From Hydractinia symbiolongicarpus (lineage: Eukaryota > Cnidaria > Hydrozoa > Anthoathecata > Hydractiniidae): a stretch of 60,000 nt of DNA. The translations under genes were made by a program, and so were the position numbers. The stretch covers positions 12,553,501 to 12,613,500 of the forward strand of contig NC_079880.1 in NCBI RefSeq assembly GCF_029227915.1, written 5' to 3'. How positions within the stretch are numbered: position 1 is the stretch's first letter; every line of letters begins with the position of its first letter. Shown piece after piece: positions 10,404 through 21,195 of this stretch. The notes beneath the pieces were generated by a model. That model had not been told where the DNA came from and did no database searches. It saw only the letters and a program-made list of their open reading frames with translations.

Positions 10404-10499
10404 CAATCAACTTCAATTTCCAAGGTATTTTATTTCCTCTTCTTATTAGTACGACTCCTTCAAAATAATTATTTTTACCGGAGGATTAAATTAGAAGAA

Positions 10500-12010
10500 T
10501 GACGGTAGTAGAAGTATTTATACCGATATGCACTTTATCGCATCACAACAAATGCAAAATGTTCTGAAAACGAGGTTGGTCCACTTGCCTTAAAAGAAGC
10601 TTCAAACGAATGCGAGCGTTGCTACCCTCATTGATTCCGGAAGGAGTTAATATTTAAGGTCACACCAGTTGACTCAATGTTTTGGTTAAATTTTCGTATA
10701 ATTAGCTATCATAATACGTGACAATGTATCTTTCAACGAAGACCAAGTGTTACAATACATTATATACAACATTGTAGCTGAGCCAGTATCCTTTCAAACA
10801 AAAAACCTGAAGTCTTAAAAGTATATGCCGGACTTGTAATTTAGTCAAAGAATAACAAATCAGTGTTTTTTTTGTAAACTATAAAATTAATGTGAGGATA
10901 AAGTTTTTCACTTGTTGTAAGATTAACCAAAAAAAGAAAATAATCATATGTTGGGTGTTTTAAGAATACTTATTCGTGTTCCGGATACAGACTGTTGCAA
11001 AATAGGCTGTCTATTCACGCAAATCACAGCTTTATAGGCGAAATGAAGTGACTTCCCTGCCTTGTTGGAAGATCGTGTGAACAAAAGAATTGAAACAGAT
11101 GGCTACTTAGCAAACAAATGTTATATATTCACTTCAATGCAACTGAGGCATCTTGTATCTTTTCTAACATGGGGTAAGCGATAAGAGCATAAGAGAGGGT
11201 ACTCATGAAGGAGATAGTGGCTGGGTGGGTACGCCATGACTCTTTTATATTTAAATTTCACTTGTTCACCTAGACAACTATCGATACTCTAGTTCTTGCG
11301 CACTTCAATAATCACGTTTGCTCATTGTTTTAAAGAAAACACACGGAAAAAACAAGAAAGGAATTGAAAAAAAAAAGTTAAATGTGTTTTTTATTTAAAA
11401 CTAATTTCTAATCGTTAGCTACATAACAAGTACTCCATATAAAAGTATTATAAAAATTTATGAAAAACATGCGCCATCTTGCTGCCGCGTCCCCTGAAAT
11501 CTTCTGATCCTAATATATGAATAAGCAATGTGTTTTATTTTTCTCTCTTCTATGACTCTGGACCCTCATAAAGCCCCACTAACGGTCAATAATGATAACA
11601 TTACCGATGCAATAAAATACGGGCACACAGGGATGACTCACAAATCAGAAATTGTACCCAGACTTTCCAGAGTTCGGATTTTACACCACTTTCCTCCTTC
11701 CTGCGATAAAATGTTAAATAAAAAATAGTAGTATACAGGTATTGTCAAGTTCTGACATGGGAACAAGGTTGAAATCACTCGACGCTCCTGGTTTATACAT
11801 GTCAAAATAATTTCTTCATATTTTTCAAAAAATCAATGTTCCCAGGTAAAAATTTGTTAAAATTCAACCTTTCCTGAGCATCCACGTTTAGCGTACACTT
11901 TTTAACTTTCTAAACACTCATTAAATAACAAATAGGAACAACTTCGTACAATTTGTATCTACAGTTATATGATCCGGACTTCATACAACGTGATTTGGAG
12001 TAAAGCTTCG
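10500..12010. other. Non-coding spacer downstream of membrane-protein gene
   Basis: Conserved with 37792-39256 in copy B. It probably includes the 3' UTR of the minus-strand gene ending at 12011. A 66-codon plus-strand frame at 11528-11728 differs from copy B only by silent changes (two seen), but nothing in it is recognisable. I see no RNA gene. Confidence 0.5.
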
Positions 12011-13878
12011 TCAATTGTATTCTTGTAATTTGGAATAGGGAAGCTTAGAGCTTGAGGTATATGGCGGTGGCGCTGTCATTTGCATATTATTGGAAGTATT
12101 TACAACCATGATGTTGGCTGGTGACATCGCTGGTGCCATGACAAATTGTGATCGTTGACGACGACGACAACAACGACAGCAACACGAGATTAATGCAATC
12201 ACCAGTGCGATTGCTCCAACTATGATAACAATTCTTATCGGTTTTTTTTGTGAATACCACCACACAAGGAATTCTAAAAAAGAGAACAAAATCTGTAAGT
12301 TGGCACAGCTACAATATTATTGCTTCAATTGGACGTCACAAGGCTAGAGTAAAGCATTGCTATTTGAGATCTTTGATCTTTAAGACGACAGAATTGGAAA
12401 ACACTTAATTACAATGTACACAAGACAAATTCACTCTGAATAGCTTTGCACTATAGAAATATATTTTTCAAATTCGTCGTGTAAAGCATACCTAACCAAA
12501 ATTTGTCGTGTAAGGCTAAGCATAACTAGCACTAGAAACTTGCTTTCTTGGCCTTTCTTTGAGTAACTTACCGTTGCAATCATTGTGTGCAACACGTTCG
12601 TCCATAACTGGTATTGTTGCTGTGGAAATGAGGGTCTTTACTCGTAGGTTGATCTAAAAAGTTAAAAAATTCTAAAATAATCCGGTGGTTCCATTACGTC
12701 AAGATATGTATCTTTGGCAACGAAATTAGGATGTTTAAGCTGTTGTTGATTTTAAAAAGAAATATTTACGGTATTATTAAGTCGGTAATTTCACGACGTC
12801 AGAAACCAATAATGAATTGCTATATAATTTGAGTCATTTGCATGCTTGGCTAGATATGTTAACGATGGCTATTGCAGGACAATAAAGCTTGGTCACCCGC
12901 ATCAAAATAATCGAAGTTCTTGACTGGCTGGCAAAACAAACAGATTTGTGAATGTCTTAGGATTCTGGGTAATTCTGTTACCAACTATGCCCACATGCTG
13001 CATTTATAAGTTTTAATCACTTTTTTGCGCCTTTTTTTGCGCCCCTTTTCGCCCTTTCTTACTCCTAGATTTGTGAGCTCCCCTCGAACTTTTTAGTTTA
13101 CGCAAACTTATAAATTCCAGCATAGAGGAATGTTTGTTATTATTTTTTTTCATGGCCAAAAAATACCATGAGGTTACAAGGAGAAATGTACTTTATTACT
13201 TCTGCATGTAAGCAGAGCTAAATAAGAAGAAACGCCGATGCCTCTTTATTAACCAAGTTGCCAATGCACGTACCTTTTCATGTACAACATTTTATAAACG
13301 ACTTAATCTTTCAAAAAATAAAGGAAATAGTAAACAATAGCCAGACTAAAGGAAGTAAGTGAAGAAAAAAAAAGGAAAAACAACAGGAATAATTAAAAAA
13401 AAAGTTCACAAAGCAGAACATGAAATATCAAGAGAAGGACAGACATTTAAGACATATAACATACCTTTATGTGTATGTTATCGTTAGAGTCATCTTTCAA
13501 CTGAACATTAATGTACAAACCAGCCAGTCCACCAAGTGATGCTCCGGGGATTGGAATATCTGTTGAAGAGTCAAATTCTTTTTCATAACTAAGTTCTATC
13601 GCTTCAATGGTCAGTTCAATTTTAATTTTTGGTGGCTTGCAATTTACCAATGTTACACCAACACTTGTAGTTTTTCCATCAACTTCACTTTCGCATTTAT
13701 AAGACAATCCATCTTGTGTGCAACCACCCAAAGTTTCTAAAAATAAAAAATATTCCGTTTATCATCCCATCTGTGTTTTTTTATCTGGTTCCTTCATAAT
13801 ATATATACCTTTAGCAACCACAAGTATTAAAACAACTTCACAACAAAATTTCCACACGTTCGCCATCTTAACATTCAT
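12011..13878 (-). CDS. Type I membrane protein with PPPY tail, four exons, copy A
   Basis: Exons 13878-13809, 13736-13465, 12653-12572 and 12273-12011 join in frame through GT..AG introns to 228 residues. A hydrophobic signal peptide (about 8-22) is followed by an ectodomain of about 130 residues with few cysteines, one transmembrane helix (about 154-171), a CCCRCC cluster and basic stop-transfer sequence, and a cytoplasmic tail with PPPY (210-213, a WW-domain ligand) and YSKL (221-224, a tyrosine sorting signal type). I cannot name the ectodomain fold. The tail layout recalls small Cys-rich PPxY membrane adaptors. Met5 is an alternative start. It is the only convincing host gene here and is duplicated intact in copy B. 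Confidence 0.75.
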
Positions 13879-14938
13879 GAAAAGCTGGCACAAAATAAAG
13901 GCGTATGGTTCATGCCACAAATTGTTCTATTATATTCTCAGAAGGGAACAATGGACGTCTTTGCTTATTGGTTTACACTTACAATTAAAAATTAAAAAAT
14001 AATAATGGTCACTATACTACAGTTAAAATTAATACGTTAACGTAACACAAAGTAGACTTAAATTTCGTACCCAGGTTATATTTTACATACTGAATCAACC
14101 TCGTTTCCCGGACTTTTTGTCTCTTATTGGCGCTGCGCTTATTTATAGGTCTGACGAAGAAGATCCTGGATTGGTCGAGACTTTTCACCTAATTATGCGA
14201 AAGATAAAAAGTCACTCGGTCTGTGAAATATTCATGCTGAGATTAACTGTAAACAATAAAGATAGCCGACACTGTGCATACATGTTTTGTATCAAAGAAA
14301 AATATTTTGCCAAAAAAAATCTAGAATTTCAATTAGATTGAAGTACCTAGTTTACTCTTGACTTATATGTACTTGTGGGTAGCTACATGCTGCTTACGAT
14401 CAGATTAATAATAGCAACCAGCCATGACATTGCCTAGCTAGCTAAAACAAGCGTGTAAAAAGATAGGTACAGATAGATAGGTACTACTAGTTATTTATTA
14501 TTATTATTACTACTGAACATTAGAATATAAAGTAAGCGTAGCTAGCTACATAAACGAAAACACAGATAAGGGATTGCATGTATTTGCCATGCTGATTAAA
14601 CAGATTTTACCTATTGCAGGAGATTATAAAGCTATATTATATATATAAATGGAACTCGCTATATTAAAACACAAAACAATGTTCACAAAAATATTTAGCA
14701 ATATTGATATACTAATGACAGAAATTGTCAAGATTTGCTATAGCTTAAATATTACATCATAATTTATGCAGCTAATTAACTCTGAAATTTTTTAAATGTT
14801 AATAGCTTGAGAACGAAAGGAGTATTTTAAAGAAATTAAAAAGACTTGTTAACCAACATTTAGAGCTTTATAATATAAGCCCAACATAATTTTATACATT
14901 GGGTTCCCTTTAATATTTTTGTCGTATTCCTTCACTGC
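13879..14938. other. Upstream region of membrane-protein gene
   Basis: Presumed promoter side of the minus-strand gene, conserved with 41122-42173. It contains short ATT and GATA-like simple repeats near 14460-14520 and several AGCTAGCT motifs. The plus-strand frame 14117-14341 is kept in both copies but shows no recognisable domain. Nothing else is supported. Confidence 0.45.
14930..14938 (+). repeat. Left target-site duplication CTTCACTGC
   Basis: 9-bp direct repeat immediately left of the 2785-bp element. The same 9 bp occurs once in the empty site of copy B at 42174-42182. Confidence 0.9.
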
Positions 14939-17723
14939 CAACCTCGTCCACAGGGCATCTTGTATCTTTTCTGACCCCGGGACGGCGATACGAACATGGC
15001 CCTGAAGGAGGCCTCGTCACGTGACCCTCCAATACACAGTATTTCTGTGTGTAATATTTAATGAGATTTGTCTCAATGTACCAAAGTTTTAATATAACCT
15101 TGCAGAGCTAAGCGAGATCGGCCTTTTACGTCACAGATGCGTGCGGCGAGTTTGTTTTGATTCCTCTCATCGCAACACACAAACTTCTCGCATATTGCCC
15201 TTGATTGTTTTGTGTAAATGTATAAATATACAATAATGTTATTTAGGCTGCTGTTTACTTGAAGAAATTCAAGCAATTTAGTTATGTGTATTTCACTGAA
15301 TTGGTTGACTAGCAAGCACTGGGTTGCAAAACTTGTAGCTAGGGGAAACTTGGAAATTAGTAAATGATTTGCCCATCTGAACATAGCACTTCGTTGGTTC
15401 TCTAAGGTGCAGATATGGCTACATAATTTTCAAATGTTCGTATCATTCTAGGTGCCCGACTGAAAGTAGCTAGGCAGAAATTTAACCTCATATTAACATT
15501 TACATTTTTTATTCATTTTGGCTGAACTTTAGAATTCTCATTTACCGTGAGTTCATACCTGTGTCTGCATTACTGCTTTTATATGATGACAAAGATTTTG
15601 CTGTATTTAAACAATACTTAGCTGAAACTGAATTCAACTATGGTGGACTCACTGCTTGCAGTTATATTGGGTGAAAAAGGCTTCAGAAGAGTATTTACTT
15701 TAGAAGTATTTTTTTCTTTTACATTTGTGGCCTTAACATTTCCAAAAAGCCACCCATTACTGATAAATTCTGCTTTTTCTTTTCTTAATGACATGTTTTA
15801 AAACGCCTTGCAGCTTTTTTATTTTTTACTCAGCAAGCTCACATTTATTTTGTATATACACTTAATTTGCATCTAATTTATACAAAAACAAGGTTTTTTT
15901 CTGTTTAAAACATAAATAATTCAAAAATTTTATCAAAAGCATTATGCTGGTTTGAAAATCGAGAACGACAAGTCTGCGTGTGATCTGTTTTCTCGATTTA
16001 ATGTATCACTGCCTTAATAGTTTAGAAAGAATTGATATACGACTTTACGAACAGCAAAGTATTGCTACCTTGAGAAAAAAATGTTTCGGGAATAATTTTT
16101 TGAGGAAATTATTTTGGGGATTTTGGACCAAAATTAGTTTCATAAATTCGCACTTTTTAGAGCTCATCAAAATTCTGCTGCTGTTCAAAAATCGATTTTT
16201 ATTGATATATACATCTATTTATTGTTATCATTCTGCTTGGAAAATATTTAAAATGCCAAACTAGCTAACCGTGAAGATTAATTCAGTATTCTCATAAGAG
16301 CGTCCTATCACAAAAAGATGTCAGCAAAGAGACATTCCTTGCAACTAAATTTTTTGTTTACTAGCATAATTTTAGGTTGAATCTTATCTGACATTTCTGA
16401 GGTTAGAATAGCTTTTAAAATTTTCTGAATCTGTATCTTGGTCAAAATTGATATGCTGTCAAAACGGCTTATCGGCGTCTTTGAAAAGGGCTAAATTCTG
16501 AAACTCAGAATGTATGATGATAATAGAACTATTTTCTGGCTCAATTTCATCAAACCAATCTAAAACCATATCATACCAAATCTCAAGTCAATATTTTAAT
16601 TTTTACTGAAGTTATGGGACGCTTTATAAACTATATACTCGGTTTAGACTTTTTTGTGATTTTTTATGTTCACTTCTTTGTAATTTGTATTAAAACTCTT
16701 GAGATAATATATCACAGTGGTGAGCTGTTAAATATCTACCACCATCTTCAATACATCCTGGATTTAACCATATGCCTAATTGAGCGCTCAATAAAATTTG
16801 ATTGAGTTCGATTTTCTGAAATTTCTTCATAGCCTGTTAAAAAAGGCCTAGCAAGAATCAGTTTAAGAAAATCTTCCTACCTTTTTCTCTTCCTCAAAAT
16901 GGCTTTTTAAATTTTTCATGCCTGGTGTAATTTTATATTTTATCAGATAGGTTTAAAGGTACTCCTTAACAAGTTTCAAGTCAATAACTTTATTTTTTTA
17001 CTGAAGCTTTTGCAATTTGAATTTTCTTGAATTAGGCCGGATAAATGTGCATTCAATGATAAAATGGCTCCGACGGTTAACCTATTGGCTTTTTATATCT
17101 TTTATAGTAACCAAAGCATATAAGGTAATAAAACATGCCCACTAATAACAACCTGATATAATTTCAAACGTAATGTATATATATTTTGTAAAAAAAAAAC
17201 ATTTTCGATACTTTGTGCAAAATTATTTTGTCTATAAAGGACATGGGCGGCAATTTTATGCAACGTCAGTCTTTGCAAAAAGCTGCAAATCAAACCTGGC
17301 CACTTGGAAACAAATTGAGTTTCTTTCTTTTGTTCTTACCTTGATATTGTGTTAGGTATAGTGTGCTAGCTAACAACTTTTCTAGCTTTATTAAACATTC
17401 CCAGCTATTGAAATATTGTCATGTAAGCAGTATTACTTTATGATGTCTTATTTTATACTCTCATTGCTTAGTAATGCTTTTTATTAAATTTTTCACTTTA
17501 AAAAAAACTTGTACTGCTGATACACCTCCGCCATTTTAAAACGAACAGCTTCCTCCTGTTGGTCACAGACTCGCCGCCTCGCCAAAATGTTTTGTATGAC
17601 GCAATAATTATTTGACATATCCGCGCCAATCAGGTTTCATATCGGACCAGCCTCCTCCAGGGCCATGTTCGTATCGCCGTCCCGGGGTCAGAAAAGATAC
17701 AAGATGCCCTGGGGACGAGGTTG
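14939..17723. mobile_element. 2785-bp non-autonomous transposon with 74-bp inverted repeats
   Basis: The ends 14939-15012 and 17650-17723 are inverted repeats of 74 bp with two mismatches, starting CAACCTCGTCC. The element is flanked by CTTCACTGC on both sides and copy B has the uninterrupted site, so this insertion is directly demonstrated. The long inverted repeat and 9-bp duplication would fit a MULE-like or related cut-and-paste superfamily, but no transposase is present to decide. Interior frames (15073-15384, 15980-16264, 16614-16805) show no recognisable protein and are A/T-rich. Confidence 0.88.
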
Positions 17724-17732
17724 CTTCACTGC
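17724..17732 (+). repeat. Right target-site duplication CTTCACTGC
   Basis: Second copy of the 9-bp duplication, directly right of the element. Confidence 0.9.
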
Positions 17733-18240
17733 ATCACTAATCCCAAACAAGCTCTCATCTGCCTCAAACTTCCACTGTTCCAAGTTCAATACAGCAGCAG
17801 AAAAACAATTTCATTCAAGTATTCTACCTGACCATTTAGAATGGAATTTAGGTGTTGACCAAAACAATATTTTTTTCATTTTTAACTAGGAAAGGTCAGC
17901 AAGTAAATGAAAAATAATTGATTTTCCAATTCTACTAGGCAAAAGTGCCACCACATCATTGCCCTTAAACAAAAGCCTGGAAATATATAATTTGCTTTGG
18001 TTTCAGGCAAAATGTAAAATATATATACGCTTTAAAACATCAATATATACTTTAGAGTCATAACAACCTAAGTCTTCCCGGTACATTCTTTACTAAGAAG
18101 TTACGTTTCCACCGATCACAATAAAGTCCGGACCCTAATAATTAAATTGAAACTCGCTCACCAAAGACTAGGGAGCAAACCGGATAAACGAGACACGAGT
18201 GCATTAATTAGAAATCTGCGAAAATTACAGATTTTTTGCC

Positions 18241-18314
18241 AGCCTCTATCAGGGCCATGTTTGTCCCGCCGTCCAATATGCAAAAAGAGACAACAGGACC
18301 TGGTATCGAGGTTG
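18241..18314 (+). mobile_element. Solo transposon end, CGAGGTTG family, copy A
   Basis: About 74 bp resembling the right inverted repeat at 17650-17723: it shares AGGGCCATGTT, a CGCCGTCC core and the terminal TATCGAGGTTG-type end. No matching left end is found nearby. It is present in copy B at 42691-42764, so it is older than the duplication. Confidence 0.5.
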
Positions 18315-19474
18315 GTACTGACTCACATTTGACGGATGATGGTATCCATCGATTGTGAATAATGATTTACTTTACACACGATATTTTAATAAGAGCTAGT
18401 TAAACCTGATCTGCAAATAACTTTAATTTGTTTTTTTTAATAGTATGAACACAACTTCTAAAAGCAGTCTCAATTTGTTCTATTCATGGAAAATTATTTT
18501 TGTTTTGGATCAAAAATTAAAATTGCTTTGTTTTTTACAATGCGGAACATGATGGTAATATTAAATAAAATTTTGATCTCATTACCGTTTTAGGCCGTAA
18601 TATTTCATCGACAGGGACACCATTTTGAATTTTCGCAATGCACCTCGGGACAGCTGGTGCATCTGAGAACAAGATTACAGCCACTTTGGAACTTGGAAAT
18701 TCATAATCGCTGGGCTGATGTAGCTCGCAACGCTCCTCGACAATATAAGAAAAATACGTATCCAAATGCCTATTCTAAGTTTTATTCTAAATGGGGATTT
18801 GCATGTTAATAGGAAGAACTTAATTTTAAGAAGCAAATTGTTATATGATCAAAACAATAATGTAACTTATTTTTGTAGTAATTGAGGCAAGATACGTATG
18901 CGCTTGATAGCGCATGCTTTAATAGAACTTCCCACCCATTTTTACTCACAAGTCAATTTTATTCGTAGCTACGGGTTAGATGATTCACAGTGAAAAAATT
19001 CTGTCTAATGGCGAAAGTGTATCAAGAGGTTATTTTCGGTTGAACAAAGTGAATAAGAAAATAATGACATAAAAACGTCACATATGATGAACAAATTTAT
19101 CATGTACGTATTTTTATGTCATTGTTTGCTGTTGAAAAATGATATGATCTAAACATTCTAAATATGAAAGAACCTCTAATGTTAGCCAAAAGCCTAAGAT
19201 AAAACAACGTTGCGACACAAGCAGATAAAACTGACTTTAAACTTTAAAAACTTATTATTTTGCGCAAAATCAAGTTTAATATCATAACAATTTATGCAGG
19301 TAACATGTGTTCAGTCCCAATATTAATGCCACATATAATAGTATGCAAGTTAATAATACAAAACTAAATCGTCAGGTAAGGTAAGTAACACCGAAAAGTT
19401 TCGTATGTTTCATTGTGCATTTTTGTATGTTCTGGTATATAATAATTTTACTATGGCGAAGAAAACACTTTTAA
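18315..19474. other. Spacer with a possible degraded exon
   Basis: On the minus strand, 18765-18590 encodes a protein-like stretch (HQPSDYEFPSSKVAVILFSD and beyond) ending at a plausible donor CG|GTAATG near 18589-18590, with an AG acceptor candidate upstream. In copy B the same frame has a stop where A has Gln. I cannot assign a family, and no flanking exons are evident, so it may be a relic. The rest is unremarkable A/T-rich DNA. Confidence 0.35.
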
Positions 19475-20532
19475 TCTATATAATAATACGCCAGTTCCGT
19501 GTGTCTGTAACAGGCAAAGTGGATATGTTCATTTTCCTTTAATCTTACCGAAATTTTCTTTGAAGTAACCGAAAAATGCATGTCTAATATGCTAAATTTT
19601 CTGACGGTACGGCGCGACGTCAATAACACCACTTTAACGTCAATATCCTATATTAAATTAATGAAGCCGTTACAGTGCACTTAAAACTTTGAGGCCAAAT
19701 AACTTGGAAACGAGGTGGTGACGTCAATGATTTTTCACTGCGTGGGTAACTAGGGACCACCTGGGACCAATTTGGGTAAGTTTCCCAAACCTGGATCCCC
19801 GAATCCGTTTCGGAATGGACGGGTTGATGACGTCATCACAAAACCTTCAAATCCCAATATTTCTGCAACCGTTTGTCAAAAGTGCACGTTCCTATACATT
19901 TTCTTGATCAGCATTTCAAGATCTATACGATGAATGCAACGGGTGTACGAATTTGTGAAGAAATTTTTTTTTAAAACTTTTGATAGGGACTTTGCTGACG
20001 TCAGCAAAATTTTAAAGCCCTTAAATCTCCTTAGGCGTTTGTCAAAAACATAGGATACTATACATTTTCTTGATCAGCATTTCAAGATCTATACGATGAA
20101 TGCAACGGGTGTACGAATTTGTGAAGAAATTTTTTTTGGAACTTTTGATAGGGACTTTGCTGACGTCAGCAAAATTTTAAAGCCCTTAAATCTCCTTAGG
20201 CGTTTGTCAAAAACATAGGATACTATACATTTTCTTGATCAGCGTTTCAAGATCTATACGATGAAGGCAACAGGTATACAAATTTCTAAAAAAAAGTTTT
20301 GGGGGGTTTGACTGGCCATTGCTGACGTCAGCAAAATTTTAAAACCCTTATATCTCATTAACCGCTCATCAAAAGCACATGATCATATACATTTTCTTGA
20401 TCAGCAGTTTAAGCTCTACACAATAGAGGCAACGTGGAAACACAGTTCTACTTTTTTTTGTGGATGGGTTGCTGACGTCATCAAAATTTTTATTCTGCCT
20501 CAGTGGATTTTTCCACGGGCTTTATCGACTAG
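19475..20532 (+). mobile_element. Non-autonomous Helitron unit A1
   Basis: Starts TCTATATAATAATACG after an A and ends CTAG before a T, with the hairpin GTGGATTTTTCCAC 12 bp before CTAG. These are the classical Helitron marks: 5' TC, 3' hairpin plus CTRR, insertion between A and T. No Rep/helicase gene is present. Inside, a segment of about 166 bp beginning near TTCTTGATCAGC is tandemly repeated (starts 19901, 20067, 20232). Six TGACGTCA octamers are seen. Confidence 0.8.
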
Positions 20533-21195
20533 TCTATATAATAATACGCCAGTTCCGTGTGTCTGTAACAGGCAAAGTGGATATGTTCATTTTCCTTTGA
20601 AGTAACCGAAAAATGCATGTCTAATATGTTAAATTTTCTGACGTTACGACGCGACGTCAATAACGCTACTTTAACGTCAATATCCTATATTAAATTAATG
20701 AAGCCACTACAGTGCACTTAAAACTTTGAGGCCAAATAACTTGGAAACAAGGTGGTGACGTCAATGATTTTTCACTGCGTGGGTGACTAGGTACCACTAG
20801 GGACTAATTTGGGTAATTTTCCCCAACCTAGATCCCCAAATCCGTTTCGGAATGGGCGGGTTGATGACGTCTTCGAAAAACCTTTAAACTCTAATATCTC
20901 TGCAACCATTTGTCAAAGACGCATGATCCAATACATTTTCTTGATCAGCGTTTCAAGATCTATACGATGAAGGCAACAGGTATACAAATTTCTAAAAAAA
21001 ATTTTTATGTACATTATTTTCATGTACATTATTTTAACCAGCATTTCCACCTTTACACATAACAGACTAAGAATAAACAAATTTCGCGAATTTTTATATC
21101 TGGACTGCACTGCTGACGTCAGCAAAACATCTAACAAACTCTCTTTTTATTGACCTTTTGCCTAAGTGGATTTCTCCACGGGCTTTATAGACTAG
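20533..21195 (+). mobile_element. Non-autonomous Helitron unit A2
   Basis: Begins directly at the CTAG of unit A1 (CTAG|TCTATATAATAATACG) with no spacer and ends in CTAG at 21192-21195. It is 663 bp, shorter than A1 because the internal 166-bp module is not amplified. Its hairpin is GTGGATTTCTCCAC. Confidence 0.8.

Larger units (their letters stand above)
7575..10499. mobile_element. pogo-type element with transposase and HIRAN-like gene
   Basis: A 17-bp perfect terminal inverted repeat, TTCTTCTAATTTAATCC, lies at 7575-7591 and inverted at 10483-10499. Between them are a minus-strand pogo/Tigger-like transposase and a plus-strand HIRAN-like gene, transcribed divergently from a 248-bp gap. 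Subterminal copies of CTAATTATTAGTACGA-like motifs occur at both ends. No TA duplication is seen directly outside the repeats as drawn, so the true ends may differ by a few bases. Copy B has unrelated sequence at this point and lacks the element. Confidence 0.7.

Noticed and set aside
7560-10510. TA target-site duplication for the pogo element
   Set aside because: No TA directly flanks the 17-bp repeats; the nearest TA dinucleotides are several bases away on each side and could be chance.
11528-11728. 66-codon plus-strand frame identical in protein between A and B
   Set aside because: Two silent differences are too few to infer selection; no domain, no splice context, and it lies in the likely 3' region of the opposite-strand gene.
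14117-14341. 74-codon frame conserved in A and B
   Set aside because: Short, no recognisable domain, several amino-acid changes, located in the upstream region of the membrane-protein gene.
17665-17889. 74-codon frame across the transposon right end
   Set aside because: It spans the element boundary and target duplication, so it is a chance product of the insertion.
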